This document shows positions 10,556-21,665 of a DNA stretch of 64,000 nucleotides, one piece after another. The position numbers and the translations under genes were made by a program. Source of the stretch: Cryptomeria japonica (Eukaryota; Streptophyta; Pinopsida; Cupressales; Cupressaceae); assembly GCF_030272615.1 (NCBI RefSeq), contig NC_081407.1:380825179-380889178 (forward strand), given 5' to 3'. Under the pieces are notes generated by a model that ran no database searches, had not been told where the DNA came from, and saw only the letters and a program-made list of their open reading frames with translations. Numbering within the stretch: position 1 is the stretch's first letter; each line of letters begins with the position of its first letter.

Positions 10556-13500
10556 ATGTTCAACTTACGAAGAAAAAGCTTGTCCAGATCCTTTCCTGAT
10601 GGCCTCGTGGAGTTGGCTGATAGAATGTATGGTATGCACAAAAGGCTTAAATTTTTCTTTTTCATTTTGGTTTCTGGTCATCTTAGTAGAGCTTCAATAT
10701 TTTAATTTGATATGTTCGAATATGATAATAAAAATCATATAAATGCTGTGATCTTTCTCCGTTAATCAATAATTTCTCACGAATGGTCATTCCTTGTTAT
10801 AGTAATGAGCTCCTGCTTATGCCAAAGCAAAATTGAGGACGAATTTAATGAGAGCTTCATTAAGGGTTTAGTAAGCCATGTGATATCACAGGCTCGGAAT
10901 AGGTCATTCATGGTGTTCAATTTCCAAGTCAAGAGCACACCAGTTTTGGCAGAAATATTGAAAGTGTATGATAGAGTCACAGTTTGGAATTATCCTGTAG
11001 AACATGAGGGTTATCCTCTGTTACCATTTGAAAAAATCCATACTGTCCTGCACACATCTGATGGGTTTTTGAACAATTTGGGACCAAACACAGCAATCAT
11101 CCTCATATGTGACAGAGGAGGATGGGCTTTTGTGAGCTTCATGGCGGCAGCTCTTCTTATCTATAGAAGAAACACTGGTACAGCAGATGTAAATAAGGTG
11201 TTGCATACGGTGCATAAGAGTATCTCTTATAAATGTTCTGCCAAGAAATCTTTGCAGGATTCCTTTCAAGATTTTAATCCGCTGGGCTCTTATATAAGAT
11301 ATCTAGATTACATAGCTTGCAGGTGCGGAAATTTGAAGGGCAAATGGCCTCCCAACGAGGTGACATTGATGTTGGATTGTGTGATTCTCAAAGGAGTTCC
11401 TAACTGGGATGGTAAGGGAGGTTGCAGGCCTCTGATCAGAGTTCATTCCAAAGATTGGTCTGAAAATGCGGAGTTTCCCACCGCCAAGCAGACTTTTCAA
11501 ACATCCAAAAGCAGCAAAGATTTTAGATTCTATAGACAGGTGTGTGATTTTAACGATTTAAGCCCTAAACCCTTATGTCTTTTCAATGTTTTTTCAAAGA
11601 AAATTGTTTGACAATTAGGTTTTTAATGGATTGTTTCAGGGTGAGGATGCTACTGTTAAACTAAACCTCTACTGTATGATCAAAGGAGATGTGATTATTG
11701 AATGCTTAAACGTAGGAGACAAACCCAAGGGAGAGATAATGTTTAAAGCTAAGCTTAATACTAGTTTCATTAGCAGTACTAATATTCTGGAGTTGAATCA
11801 TAAAAGCATTGACACTCCATGGGACAGCGACCATCTATTTCCTGCCGGCTTTGGTATAGAGGTGAGTTCCTTTTATTAATCAAAACCATGAAATGCAGTG
11901 GTGTAATTTTATTTGGTGGTTTTGTTACAATTATTATTTATAGTTTTGAATGACTACTGTTCGCACTACATTATTAATGCTGGTGTAGGAATAAATGTCT
12001 AGGTCTTATTTTCTGATTTGGTCGAGTTCAGCCCGGTAAAGATTTCTCAGCAGAGGACTCACGCACTTCTCAAACTGATGCACAAAATAGTGGATGATAT
12101 TGCACAAGATGGTGGGTCCAGAACCATACCTCTACCTCCTCTTACACCATGGCCTAGTGATCGTGCAGACTCTTATTCTTCATCTCTATCTCCTCCGAAT
12201 GCAAAATGGACCTTTGCTACTTCACCTCCAACACCACCAACGCCACCATTGTCTTCCCAATGTAGTCCTTTTCAAGTTAATCCCCCACAGCTTCCTCCAA
12301 AAAAATTGCTATCATCACCCATTGAGAAAGCATTCCTGCCTCTATCTCCATCCACTCCTCCATCACTGCCACTATTACCTACAGTTGGAGCAACTTTATC
12401 TCAACCTCCATCATCAGCACCACCTCCACCTCCACCTCCACCTGTGTCTACTCCTAATAATTGTAGAGTTAAAGAAGCGCCAGCTTTACCCCTTGGTGAG
12501 GAGGAGTCTGCATCTCCACCGCCAACTCTTCTACCTCCATCTTCTCCTAATAATTGTAGACTTGGAGAAACACCGGCTTCACCCCTTGATGAGAAAGAGC
12601 GCACATCTCCTCCACCTCCACCTCTTCCTTCATCTAGTAATAATAGTTGTAGAGATAGAGGAGGATCAGATTTACCCCTTGTTGATAAAGGCTTGGTATC
12701 TCCTCAAACACCTTTTTCTCCACCTTCACCTTCACCTCTATCGACTCCTAACAATTGTGAAGTTACAGGAGAACCAGCTTTACCTCTTGGTGAAAAAAAA
12801 CACGCATCCCCTCCACCTCTTTCTTCACCTAATAGCAATACACCACCTTCATCACTGAATCCTAAATGTGGTACATCTCCTCCACCTCCACCATATCCTC
12901 CTACTCTCAGTAGAGGTGCTCCACCTCCACCTCCACCTCCAACTCACCCTCCTACTCTCAGTAGAGGTACACCTCCACCTCCACCTCCACCTCCACCTCC
13001 ACCTCCACCTACTCCTCCTATTCTTGATAGACGTCCTCCACCTCCAACTGCTCCTCCTAGTCTTGGTATAAATGCCCCACCTCCACCTCCACCTCCTCCT
13101 CCTCCTTCAAGTATTGGCAGAACTCCTCCTCCACCTCCACCTCCACCTCCGCCTGCTCCTTCAAGTGTTTGCAGAACTCCTCCTCCACCACCGCCCACTC
13201 CTTCAAGTGTTGGCAGAGCTCCTCCACCACCTCCGCCTGTTCCTTCAAGTGTTGGCAGAACTCCTCCTCCGCCTCCACCCTTATCATCTAATGGTAAAGG
13301 AACTCCACTTTCTGCATTACCAATTGGCTTAAACAAAAACCTCCCATCAACAACTCCAACGCCTACAACACCATCTAAGCCACTAAAGCCCTATCATTGG
13401 TCTAAAGTAGCAGATAGATACATGCAGGGTAGCATATGGGCAGATGCTCAGATCCATGATGAAGTTCTGAGGTATGATTCTTATCCTAACTTGCATAAGA

Positions 13501-15398
13501 TGGTGCTCTATTGTAAGTATTCTAATAATTATTTTTGGTTATGTTTAGGACAACAAAAATCAACAGAGAAGAACTTGAAGATCTTTTTCATATAGCTCCA
13601 GCCAAGTCCAATGGTGGTCGCCGTGCTTCTGATGGGATGAACAGCCAGCCAGAAAAGTCTCATTTGGTAATTTGTTCCAAATACCTTCTCTATATAAAAT
13701 TGTCCAATGCAATTACTACTCTGTTACTTAATTCTAACTTTTTCAGGCAACTTTTCTGACATCATCCAAACAATTTATGAAATTTTTAATGAATTTTTTA
13801 AAATGTGATTTAGTAGTACTCTAAACTCTTTTTATAATATCTGAATGCAGATTGATTTTAAAAGGGCACAAAATTGTGAAATTATGTTGACTAAAATAAA
13901 GATTCCAATAGATGATATGATGGTAAGGTTATTTCAAACCTGTCTATATAAAATTCCATTTCTTTTAAAATTTGTTATTTGAGGGTTTCTAAGATTTGTA
14001 TGATTATGAACAACTTATTTTATTTAAATGGAGATTATTATTTAGTTTTTTTTTTCAAAATTGCAGAGGGCCATATTATCATTGGATGATTCAGTTTTGC
14101 AGAATGATCAAATTGAACAATTAGTTAAGTATTGCCCTACAGCAGAAGAGATAAAGAAGTTGCAGGTAAGTTACATGTAATTAACATATCTTAATTTAAT
14201 TATTTTATATATTGATTTTTTTTTAATCAAAACAAAAAAACCTTTCATCTAGTAGTAAATTAGATTGACTAGTTTTAATTAAATTTTTTTATAATTATAC
14301 AGGATTTTAATAAGGAAATACATTTTTATGGAAACTGTGAAAAGGTATGATTTGATGCAATGCATTTTTATTTTTATTTTAAATTATAAAAAATAATTTT
14401 TCATATATTATTATTTTTATTATTGTATTAAATATATTTGTCATTTTTTTCGAATTTTATAGCTCTTTTTGAAGATGATGAAAATTCCAAGAATAGAATC
14501 TAAACTTCAAACATTTTCTTTCAAAACAAGATATCATGTTGAGGTATGAAAGTTATAATTTTATTAATTTTTATTAAATATGTTTTTTTTTATAATTGAT
14601 TATTTATTTGAAATTGTTTCATGTATACTAATTTGTCGTCATGTTCTTTTTGTAGACTTTGCATATAAGAGAAAAAATAAATATTATAAAACTTGCCACT
14701 AAAGAGGTGGGTGATTTTATTGGTTACATATATTTATATTGATTAACTTAATTAAATAGGATGATTTTAATTTTTGTTATAATTTCTTTTCTATTTTTCA
14801 GGTGAAAGAATCTCCAAAACTACAAAAAGTTTTGCATGTAGTTTTATCTCTTGGAAATGAATTAAATCAAGGAACAATTAGAGGTTAGAAATTTGATGAA
14901 AATTAATACTATTAAATGTGAAGTTGTCTTTTTTTCTTTGAAATATTTAAAAGATTTTCTTGAACTTAATAAAATTTAAATATTTAATATTTTTTCTTTT
15001 TAGGATCTGCAAGAGGATTTAAATTGGAAAGCCTTTTGAAATTGGGAGATATACATGCTTCCACTAGCCAAATGAATCTTTTGCATTATTTGTGTAAGGT
15101 ATTATTTAATATCAAATTTTGAAATATTTTTTACTATATTAGATTATGTAAATAATTTTTTTATGTTTTATATTGAAAAATAATAAGTATAATTAGATAT
15201 ATTTTAAATCATTCAAAATTTATTCTATTAAATTGAAAAAAAAAAAATTTATAATTTTGTGCAGAGCCTTGATCGACAAATACCCATGCTACTCAAATTT
15301 TATGAAGAGCTTCCCCATTTAGAAATTGCAAAGAAGGTCAATCTTTGATTCTATGATAGATGCTTATCTTTAGGATAAATTATCATGTATAGTAATTT

Positions 15399-15465
<67 letters not shown>

Positions 15466-16296
15466 AAGTTGATTTTTGTTGATTTATTTGTTTAGATTGA
15501 CTCAAAGATATTAAAAGAAGAACTTGAAGGATTGCAAAATGAATTTGCAAAAGTTGAACTTGAATTGGCCAAATCAAAGGATGATGGTTTAATAGCTGAA
15601 AAATTTAGAAAGGTATGAAATTCGTGAATTTATTAATAGTCTTTATTATTTAAGAGTTTTTTGTATTTGTGTTTTTTCTTTTCAAACTAACATATCTTTA
15701 TGTAGGTTTTGAAGAACTTCTTAAACAATGTTAGAGATGACATGAAGTCTTTATTATCATCTTATTTTGAAGTGGTATATCTCTTTTTAATGTTTTTTAA
15801 TTCAATTTGCTTTTCAATTCATTATTATTTCAAATATATATAGATTTTTATAGTTACAAATAGTGATTTATTTGTATTTGATAGATAAATGGGGCAAGTT
15901 CTTTATCCAACTTTTTCCATGGAAATGATCCAACAACTATGCCTTTTGAATATGGTAATTATATTTATTTTTTATATTCTTAGTAGTTAAAAACATAAAG
16001 TACAATTATTATGCATTATATTGATTTAAAATCTTCTATTGTATGTAGTGATCTCAACACTTCATGAGTTCATATGTCAGTACCGAAGAGCTCTTAATGA
16101 GTATCAAGAAATGGCAAGATGCGAGGAAATGAAGGCTAAGAAAGGAATGCCCAAAGAAAGTAAAAATATTTCATTTCAAAATAAAAATACAAAAGAATTT
16201 GAGAAGAAAAGAAAATCTCTAGATATTAAATTTTGTTTAGATGATGTACATAATATTGAATTTAAGTTGGGGATGACCCCACAACGCAACAGTTAG
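10556..16296 (+). CDS. Class II formin (PTEN-like domain, FH1, FH2), 17 exons
   Basis: Formins nucleate actin filaments and stay on their growing ends; the FH1 part feeds profilin-actin to the FH2 dimer. The spliced frame is 3720 nt, 1239 residues, with no internal stop. A PTEN-like phosphatase fold (residues about 13-195) and a C2-like part (about 200-350) should bind membrane lipids. The P-loop reads ICDRGGWAF at Cys128: the Arg of the CX5R signature is absent, as in plant class II formins, so no phosphatase activity is expected. A long proline-rich FH1 (about 383-800) precedes FH2, which starts at LKPYHW (residue 806), contains GSIWAD, LSLGNELNQG and GFKLESLLKL, and ends near residue 1190. 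The start was chosen because exon 1 (MFNLRRKSLSRSFPDGLVEL) matches the usual class II N terminus. The last codons come from a SINE insertion. Confidence 0.93.
12400..13290 (+). repeat. FH1 proline-coding low-complexity repeat
   Basis: Runs of CCA/CCT codons (CCACCTCCACCT) encode blocks of 5-13 prolines separated by short spacers such as SSVGRT and TLSRGA or NNCR-containing units. Long Gly-rich or Leu/His-rich frames on the other strand or frames are shadows of this repeat. The block should be prone to length change. Confidence 0.9.
15402..15462. repeat. (AT)n microsatellite in formin intron 13
   Basis: About 30 uninterrupted TA dinucleotides lie between exons 13 and 14 of the formin gene. 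Confidence 0.98.
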
Positions 16297-16535
16297 TTGT
16301 GAGCCTCTTACATGGGAGGTCTTGGGTTCAAGTCTATTCAAGCCCCATGTGTCCCACACATGGGCAATGGAGAGATAAGGTGATGCCTAGGCGTTGAAGA
16401 CATGATGACACAAGGAGATATAAGGGTGTTAATGCCGAACAAATATGATGATGAGGCCCCTCAAAAATGTGGTCTCACTGGTTCATAGCTCCAGTCAAAA
16501 GCGATTTGGCTTCGGCCCATTACCAAACCAAAAAA
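16270..16535 (+). mobile_element. tRNA-derived SINE inserted in the last formin exon
   Basis: This is a 266-bp non-autonomous retroposon moved by LINE machinery. Its 5' part looks like a tRNA: a Pol III A-box-like stretch (CGCAACAGTTAGTTGTG, about 16284-16300) and a B box (GGGTTCAAGTC, about 16324-16334). The 3' end is ACCAAACCAAAAAA. An 18-bp target duplication, AATATTGAATTTAAGTTG, lies at 16252-16269 and 16536-16553; the A's at the second copy's start merge with the tail. It sits in the formin frame: codons GMTPQRNS and the TAG stop at 16294-16296 are SINE sequence. Confidence 0.93.
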
Positions 16536-16553
16536 AATATTGAATTTAAGTTG

Positions 16554-17017
16554 AGAATATTAGATTATTGTAATTTACAAAATTTATGTTTATTATGTTT
16601 TGCAAAATACTGAATTATATGAAAGAAGTGCAAAATAATTGAATGTGAAACTATTATGATATGCAATTACATGATTTAATTATTTCCACGTTAAGAATAT
16701 AATGATGTTAATTGATATATTTAAAAATATATTTAATCTTTGAAATTTGAATAAAAAATATGATATACATATATGATAATTAATTTTTTTTTGAGAATTT
16801 TAATTTTGCATTAATATAATTATTTACTATATATCAAATTAGTCAATTACAATATATAAACATATTTTAATATTTATTTTTTAAAATTATATAAACAAAT
16901 TTATGCAAAAATTATTTGAAATACTTTTTCATACATTTCAATAATTTTGATGGCTTAAAAAATATATATATATATATCATTATGAAGGATTTCTATTAAT
17001 TGTGTTGTTCTTTATTT
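16554..17017. other. AT-rich DNA downstream of the formin, likely its 3' untranslated region
   Basis: The old formin 3' sequence resumes here after the SINE. An AATAAA at about 16751 could be a poly(A) signal. No other feature is seen except short TA runs near 16960. Confidence 0.4.
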
Positions 17018-17165
17018 TTTATTTTTTTGGTAGCAGCTTAGAATTCATTTTAGATGTTCCTATTGGGAATTGAACTAGAATTCATTTTAGATGTCCCTAT
17101 TGGGAATTGAACTTGGGTCTCCACAGTGAGAACCTAGTGTTTTAACCAGTTAAGCTCAGCCCCTT
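17018..17165 (-). mobile_element. Second tRNA-derived SINE, minus strand
   Basis: Read on the minus strand it starts GGGGCTGAGCTTAACTGGTT (A-box-like), then CCAAGTTCAATTCCC (B box), and ends in an A-rich tail, seen as T's around 17013-17030. The 3' part carries a 37-bp direct duplication (TAGAATTCATTTTAGATG units at about 17039 and 17076). It is a different family from the one in the formin exon. No target duplication was found. Confidence 0.7.
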
Positions 17166-17247
17166 GGACAATAAAATAGTAAATTGTTATATATTCAAAT
17201 AAATAAAAATATAAATTGGTAAGTAATATTTTTAAAATGATTATCAT

Positions 17248-17407
17248 TTTAAATTATTTTTATATCATATTATTTATTTAATATTTCATTAAAGAGTTAT
17301 CTTATTCGATAATAAGATAACAAATACTTTAAATTACTTTTTTATCATATTATTTATTTAATATTTTATTAAAGAGTTATTTTATTCAATAATAAGATTG
17401 CAAATAC
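17248..17407. repeat. Tandem duplication of an 80-bp AT-rich unit
   Basis: 17248-17327 and 17328-17407 are near-identical copies starting TTTAAATTA and ending GCAAATAC or ACAAATAC. Each contains the small palindrome TCTTATTCGATAATAAGA or its variant. Confidence 0.85.
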
Positions 17408-18934
17408 AAAAAAAAAATTGCATTAAAAATAAATTATTTTATTTTTCATATGAATATCATATAGATTTAAATATTTATTTAAAATTTTCAATTATATTTT
17501 TCTTTTTTTATAAAATGTTTATGTTAAAAAAGAGTCAACTTAAGAGTTATTTTATAGTTAGCATATTACTTTAAAGTTTTTTTTATTAAATTATATTTTC
17601 TTAATAATTATTTTATGATTTTAGTTTTATTTATTATTATTTTTGTATGGTGTCTCTATAACTTTTCGAATAGTTTGAGTCTTGATATTATCAATGAAGA
17701 TCTTTAATTTTGTATTTTAGAATTAATTAGATATGTCTTGTACAACAAAATTTGTGAATTTAAATTTAATTTTTTTAGGATCTTCCTAGTAAACATTTGT
17801 GATACCTTTGAAATGGGAATACAAACTTTCATGCTTCCAACTAACACTACATGATTCCTCCTTTGTACTTTAATGTACATAACCATTTTTGTAAGATGAC
17901 ATGGATAAAAACATCATACTTTTGTTCTCATAGATGTTGTATAGAATTAGAATAATACAAATTTGTTGTCCTGTATATTTCTTGTTCTATTTCTTTTTAT
18001 GCATATTATTCTTTATCATAAATATAAAATCTTATGCACATATAACCTAATTGAATATCTTTTTGGTTGGGTTGTCCTAATTTTTATCCTAGATCCTAGA
18101 TCAAGCATCAAATATATAGGAAAAGGGTATATAGTAAACCACAACCATTTTTTTAACTTTAAGGAATCAAAACTATAAATTAATTTAAACTCCAACTAGT
18201 TCATGCATGATGTAGAAGCATCTTAAGGGGGTTGAGAGATTTTGTATCAACCAAAAAATATTTCTTTTTTGTTTGTGTTCTTTTGCAAGTATTATAGATT
18301 GTCACACTCATTTGGTTAAAACCAAAACATAATGTCACAAGTAGTTTTTCTACTGTTTGGTATCATATGTTATTTATAGAGCATCCAAATTGTAAAATTA
18401 ATGTTGTAACGAGGTTCTTATTATGCCCACATTTCAATATTGTAATTGTTTCCCTTATTGTGAAATGTGGCATACTACTAGACCAAAGGGACCTCTTTAG
18501 AAATTTGTGCTAATAATTTGATCATGAAGAGTCTTGGATAGCATTACCTCACTATATTAAGTGTAAAGGAAAATACATATAAAAACCCCTTACCAATTAA
18601 AACCAAAACATACCTTAATTGTTGAACATGTAGGTATTTCCACATTTACCTATGGTACAAAATTTACAAAAACCAATCTACAAAACTTTCATTAAATATG
18701 AATTATAAATAAAATATTGAGAGAGAAATAATCAAGCAATCGTAGGAACATAAAAGACATCTATTTACCCTAGGAAAACCCTTTGAAAAAATTTAGCCCC
18801 CAAAGTAGTAAAACAAATGCATTCCTAACAACAACATAATACCATTTTCCTCATGCCTTCCATGAAGATCAACACCTGCAAATATAAGAAAAATTGATAG
18901 CATAACCTTGCAATATACAATCTATAATGCTTTT
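17408..18934. other. AT-rich intergenic DNA
   Basis: No gene or element is recognised. A 71-codon hydrophobic frame at 17963-18178 is what such composition gives by chance. Confidence 0.6.
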
Positions 18935-20344
18935 TGATGCAAGGAAAAAGGGGCACAAGGCATAAACACAAGTTCAAATGTTAATAGATTAGTTCCAACC
19001 AAAACTAAACATAAATGAACTCAAAAACCTTAAGATGCATACCAAGAGAGATATAAAGAAAACAATGAAAAGCATACACAAATGAAAGAGATATAGAAGA
19101 CTCTCCAAGATGCTCCCAAAGAGGCTCATAGATGTTTCTCCCTTGTTCTTCTTCTCTCCAAGATCCAAATGGGTGATTGTAAGTAACTCTCAACTTTTAG
19201 CACAAAACCATGGATGGCATGAAGATTTGAAAGTGATTGAAAGATGATCTAAAATATATTATTATGCAAATGACTAAGATTGCTATGAGAAAGCCCTATG
19301 AACATACAAGTATAATAACAATGCAAAATGCTTCCTCCTTTTCTTGAGAAATGAGGTCCTTTTATAGGGAAAAATGTTGATTGAATGGCCCAAATTGAGT
19401 GAGCTTGTGAAAGGCTAGGATTGATGGGTTTGTGATCCATGTGATGGCTTTCAACCCAATCCCATGATGGCAAGTGTCAACATGAGATAGATTGAGAGGA
19501 GAGGGAAGAAGCATAAATGCTTGAGATGACATGAGGATTACCCTAGGAGGGTTTGGTTAGGTTTGAGTTAGCGGATAAATCTTTTATCCAAGGTTAATGC
19601 TTTTATCCAATGGATAAACTCTTGTGCAAGAGTCAATGGAGATAACCATGGTCAAAGCAATGGATGCTTGAAGAGACCCATGAGTTAAATGGGAGTTGAG
19701 TTAGAGGGAAAGTCTCTAACCATGTGGGTAAGTTGAGTTAACTATTAATATGGTTATGTAAGAGCCATAAAGGCTTTGAAAGACTTTGGGGGTTAACTTG
19801 TTGAAGAATAAAAGCCTTTAATGCATTTCAAAGACTTTGAGGCATTTTTGAGAAGTGACCTTTGTTTGGGAACGTGCAAATGATTAGAGAGGGGGATTAG
19901 GCTAATTAGAGGGGGGTTAGAAGAATTTAGAAGGAAGTTAGTGAGCAAGTGGGTTTGGTGGGTGAGAGAAAATAGGATTTTATTTAGAAATAAAATCTGT
20001 TTATTTGTGCAACTTGTATTTGTAGGAAAATGCAAGACGGGTGAGATTTTAAATAAATTTTGATTTATTTAAAAGGGGAATTTGATTTGTGTTTTTTTTA
20101 AAATAAATGTTGATTTATTTAAATGAGAGGAATGAGGGAAATTAAATAAATTAGATTTATTTAATAACTGGGTTATAGATAGGGATTTTAATTTAAATAA
20201 ATTTATGTAATTTTTTTAATTAAAACAACAGAATGGGGGTTGAATTAATTAATTAAATGTGAATTTAATTAATAGAGGAATGTTAGTGTATCAAATAAAT
20301 ATTAAATATTTATTTAATTTAATGGACAGATTTATGTGTCTACA
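18935..20344 (-). mobile_element. Solo LTR, probably Ty3/Gypsy, with 5-bp target duplication
   Basis: On the minus strand the 1410-bp unit begins TGTAGACACATAAATC and ends TTGCATCA, the TG...CA ends of an LTR. The direct repeat CTTTT flanks it at 18930-18934 and 20345-20349. No internal coding sequence is attached, so the element has collapsed by recombination between its LTRs. An unrelated LTR at 44.7-45.8 kb starts with the same TGTAGAC. Confidence 0.8.
19358..19369 (-). promoter_or_regulatory. TATA box of the solo LTR
   Basis: The minus strand reads CCCTATAAAAGG in the middle of the LTR, a well-formed plant TATA element. Confidence 0.6.
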
Positions 20345-20349
20345 CTTTT

Positions 20350-21248
20350 ATCTCAAGCCTTTAATAAACAACCTTAAGAATGCCTATTAGATCACTAAAA
20401 GACAATACCATAGGCCTAGACAAGGTCCTAATATATCACAATAAGAATTCTCATAGTTTATAGCCCATAATGGGCCAACAAGATTTTAATAACATATTCC
20501 CTTACATCTCATATCCTCACACCAAATCTAGAAGCATCATTCTATCATTTACCTCCTTTAGCAAGGTGCCTTGTATCATACGTCATAAACTATCATAAGT
20601 AGGTAGAGATTATTACCCACTTGATAACCTCCCTCCTACATGCTCTTATGTGCACCATAGAATCTTGTTCACATCTTACAATGTCATAGATGTTCTTATG
20701 TTGAGAAAACCATACTAAAAATATAAAATTAAGTGTATTTAAATATAACTAAATTGTTTAAAGGAATATGTGATTAACCATCAAAACTAAAATAACACAT
20801 GGATAAGCAAGTATAACAAAACAAAAAAGGTAATTACAAGAATTTAGTTCCACTTTTGGTGGAAAAATCATGAGGCAGTTTTTTTTTTCGAAGGAATGAA
20901 TATTTATTTCAAAAAAATAGTTATTGCTTTAAACTAATGGATATCCATTTAGGTTTGGAGTTTCATTATAAATTAAGGTTTAGTGTAAAACAATTTAGAC
21001 CAAAAAAAAAGTTACATTTCAAATAGAGTTGTGTCCTTGTACTCTAGATTCATGATTATAATTGATTTTAAGAGTATGGATTTAACTTAATCACGACGTT
21101 TTACCTAAAAAATTAATATATCATTAAACATTTTTTTTATCTAATGTAACTAACTAATTAATTAACATTTACATAATTTAATTATTTTAATATCTAATAA
21201 ATAGATAAATAGTTTGAATTTTGAAATCAGTTTTAGTTTTTTTTTTGG
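20350..21248. other. AT-rich intergenic DNA
   Basis: No gene or element is recognised. Confidence 0.55.
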
Positions 21249-21545
21249 TATAAGTCAAATAGTCTTTTATAGTAATATAATGGTCAAATTTGTAAATCCA
21301 TGATTTTTAATTTATGTTTGTGTTTGTTTTGAGGTTTAATGTCTTAATACACACATAATGATAAATGATATGATATTGTATGAAGTTGGGTTCATTACCC
21401 TAGTCATTAAATCTCCATTTACACACGTACTATGTACATTTATCTTAGTCACATGTTCAACGCACTTACCAAGCACCCACCTCCATTCAGTTATTTTCCA
21501 CATAGATCATTATGTCTTAGGGCAAGTTTGTGGACACAAGGACAA
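21249..21545. repeat. Dispersed repeat, copy 1
   Basis: It is clearly related along its length to 46375-46715: shared blocks include TATAATGGTCAA, CTTAATACACA..ATAATG, GATATTGT.TGAAGTTGGG.TCATTACCCTA and the CACCTCCATT..GTCATTTCCAC segment. It is non-coding and the family is not recognised. Confidence 0.75.
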
Positions 21546-21665
21546 ACTAATTGGTAGCAAAACTGTCCCAAGTCCTAATTTAAACTTTATAATTCAAATT
21601 TGGTTGACTAGCCTCCCTTTACCTTCTACGTTAAGTGAAAATATTATTCTAACATGACTTGACAT

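Larger units (their letters stand above)
10556..16296 (+). other. Exon map of the formin gene
   Basis: Coding exons: 10556-10631, 10803-11539, 11640-11861, 12003-13471, 13549-13666, 13851-13922, 14067-14165, 14303-14344, 14463-14543, 14656-14706, 14802-14883, 15004-15098, 15265-15336, 15496-15612, 15706-15774, 15885-15954, 16049-16296. All 16 introns begin GT and end AG, phases match across every join, and each intron is short and T-rich. The boundaries were set by reading frame and by homology to plant formin FH2 sequence. The least certain is the exon 4 donor at 13472 (GTATGA), chosen because it joins in frame to exon 5 through AG|G. Confidence 0.85.

Noticed and set aside
11021-11500. Small minus-strand ORFs inside the formin
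   Set aside because: They lie opposite a well-supported exon and have no domain of their own.
12944-13336. Glycine-rich protein on the minus strand, and Leu/His-rich frames on the plus strand
   Set aside because: These are frame shadows of the proline codon repeats of the formin FH1.
16270-16345. Functional tRNA gene
   Set aside because: A- and B-box-like stretches exist, but no complete cloverleaf can be drawn. The unit has an A-rich tail and target duplication, so it is a SINE.
17963-18178. Small membrane protein (71 codons, hydrophobic)
   Set aside because: AT-rich DNA yields such frames by chance; there is no neighbour or motif support.
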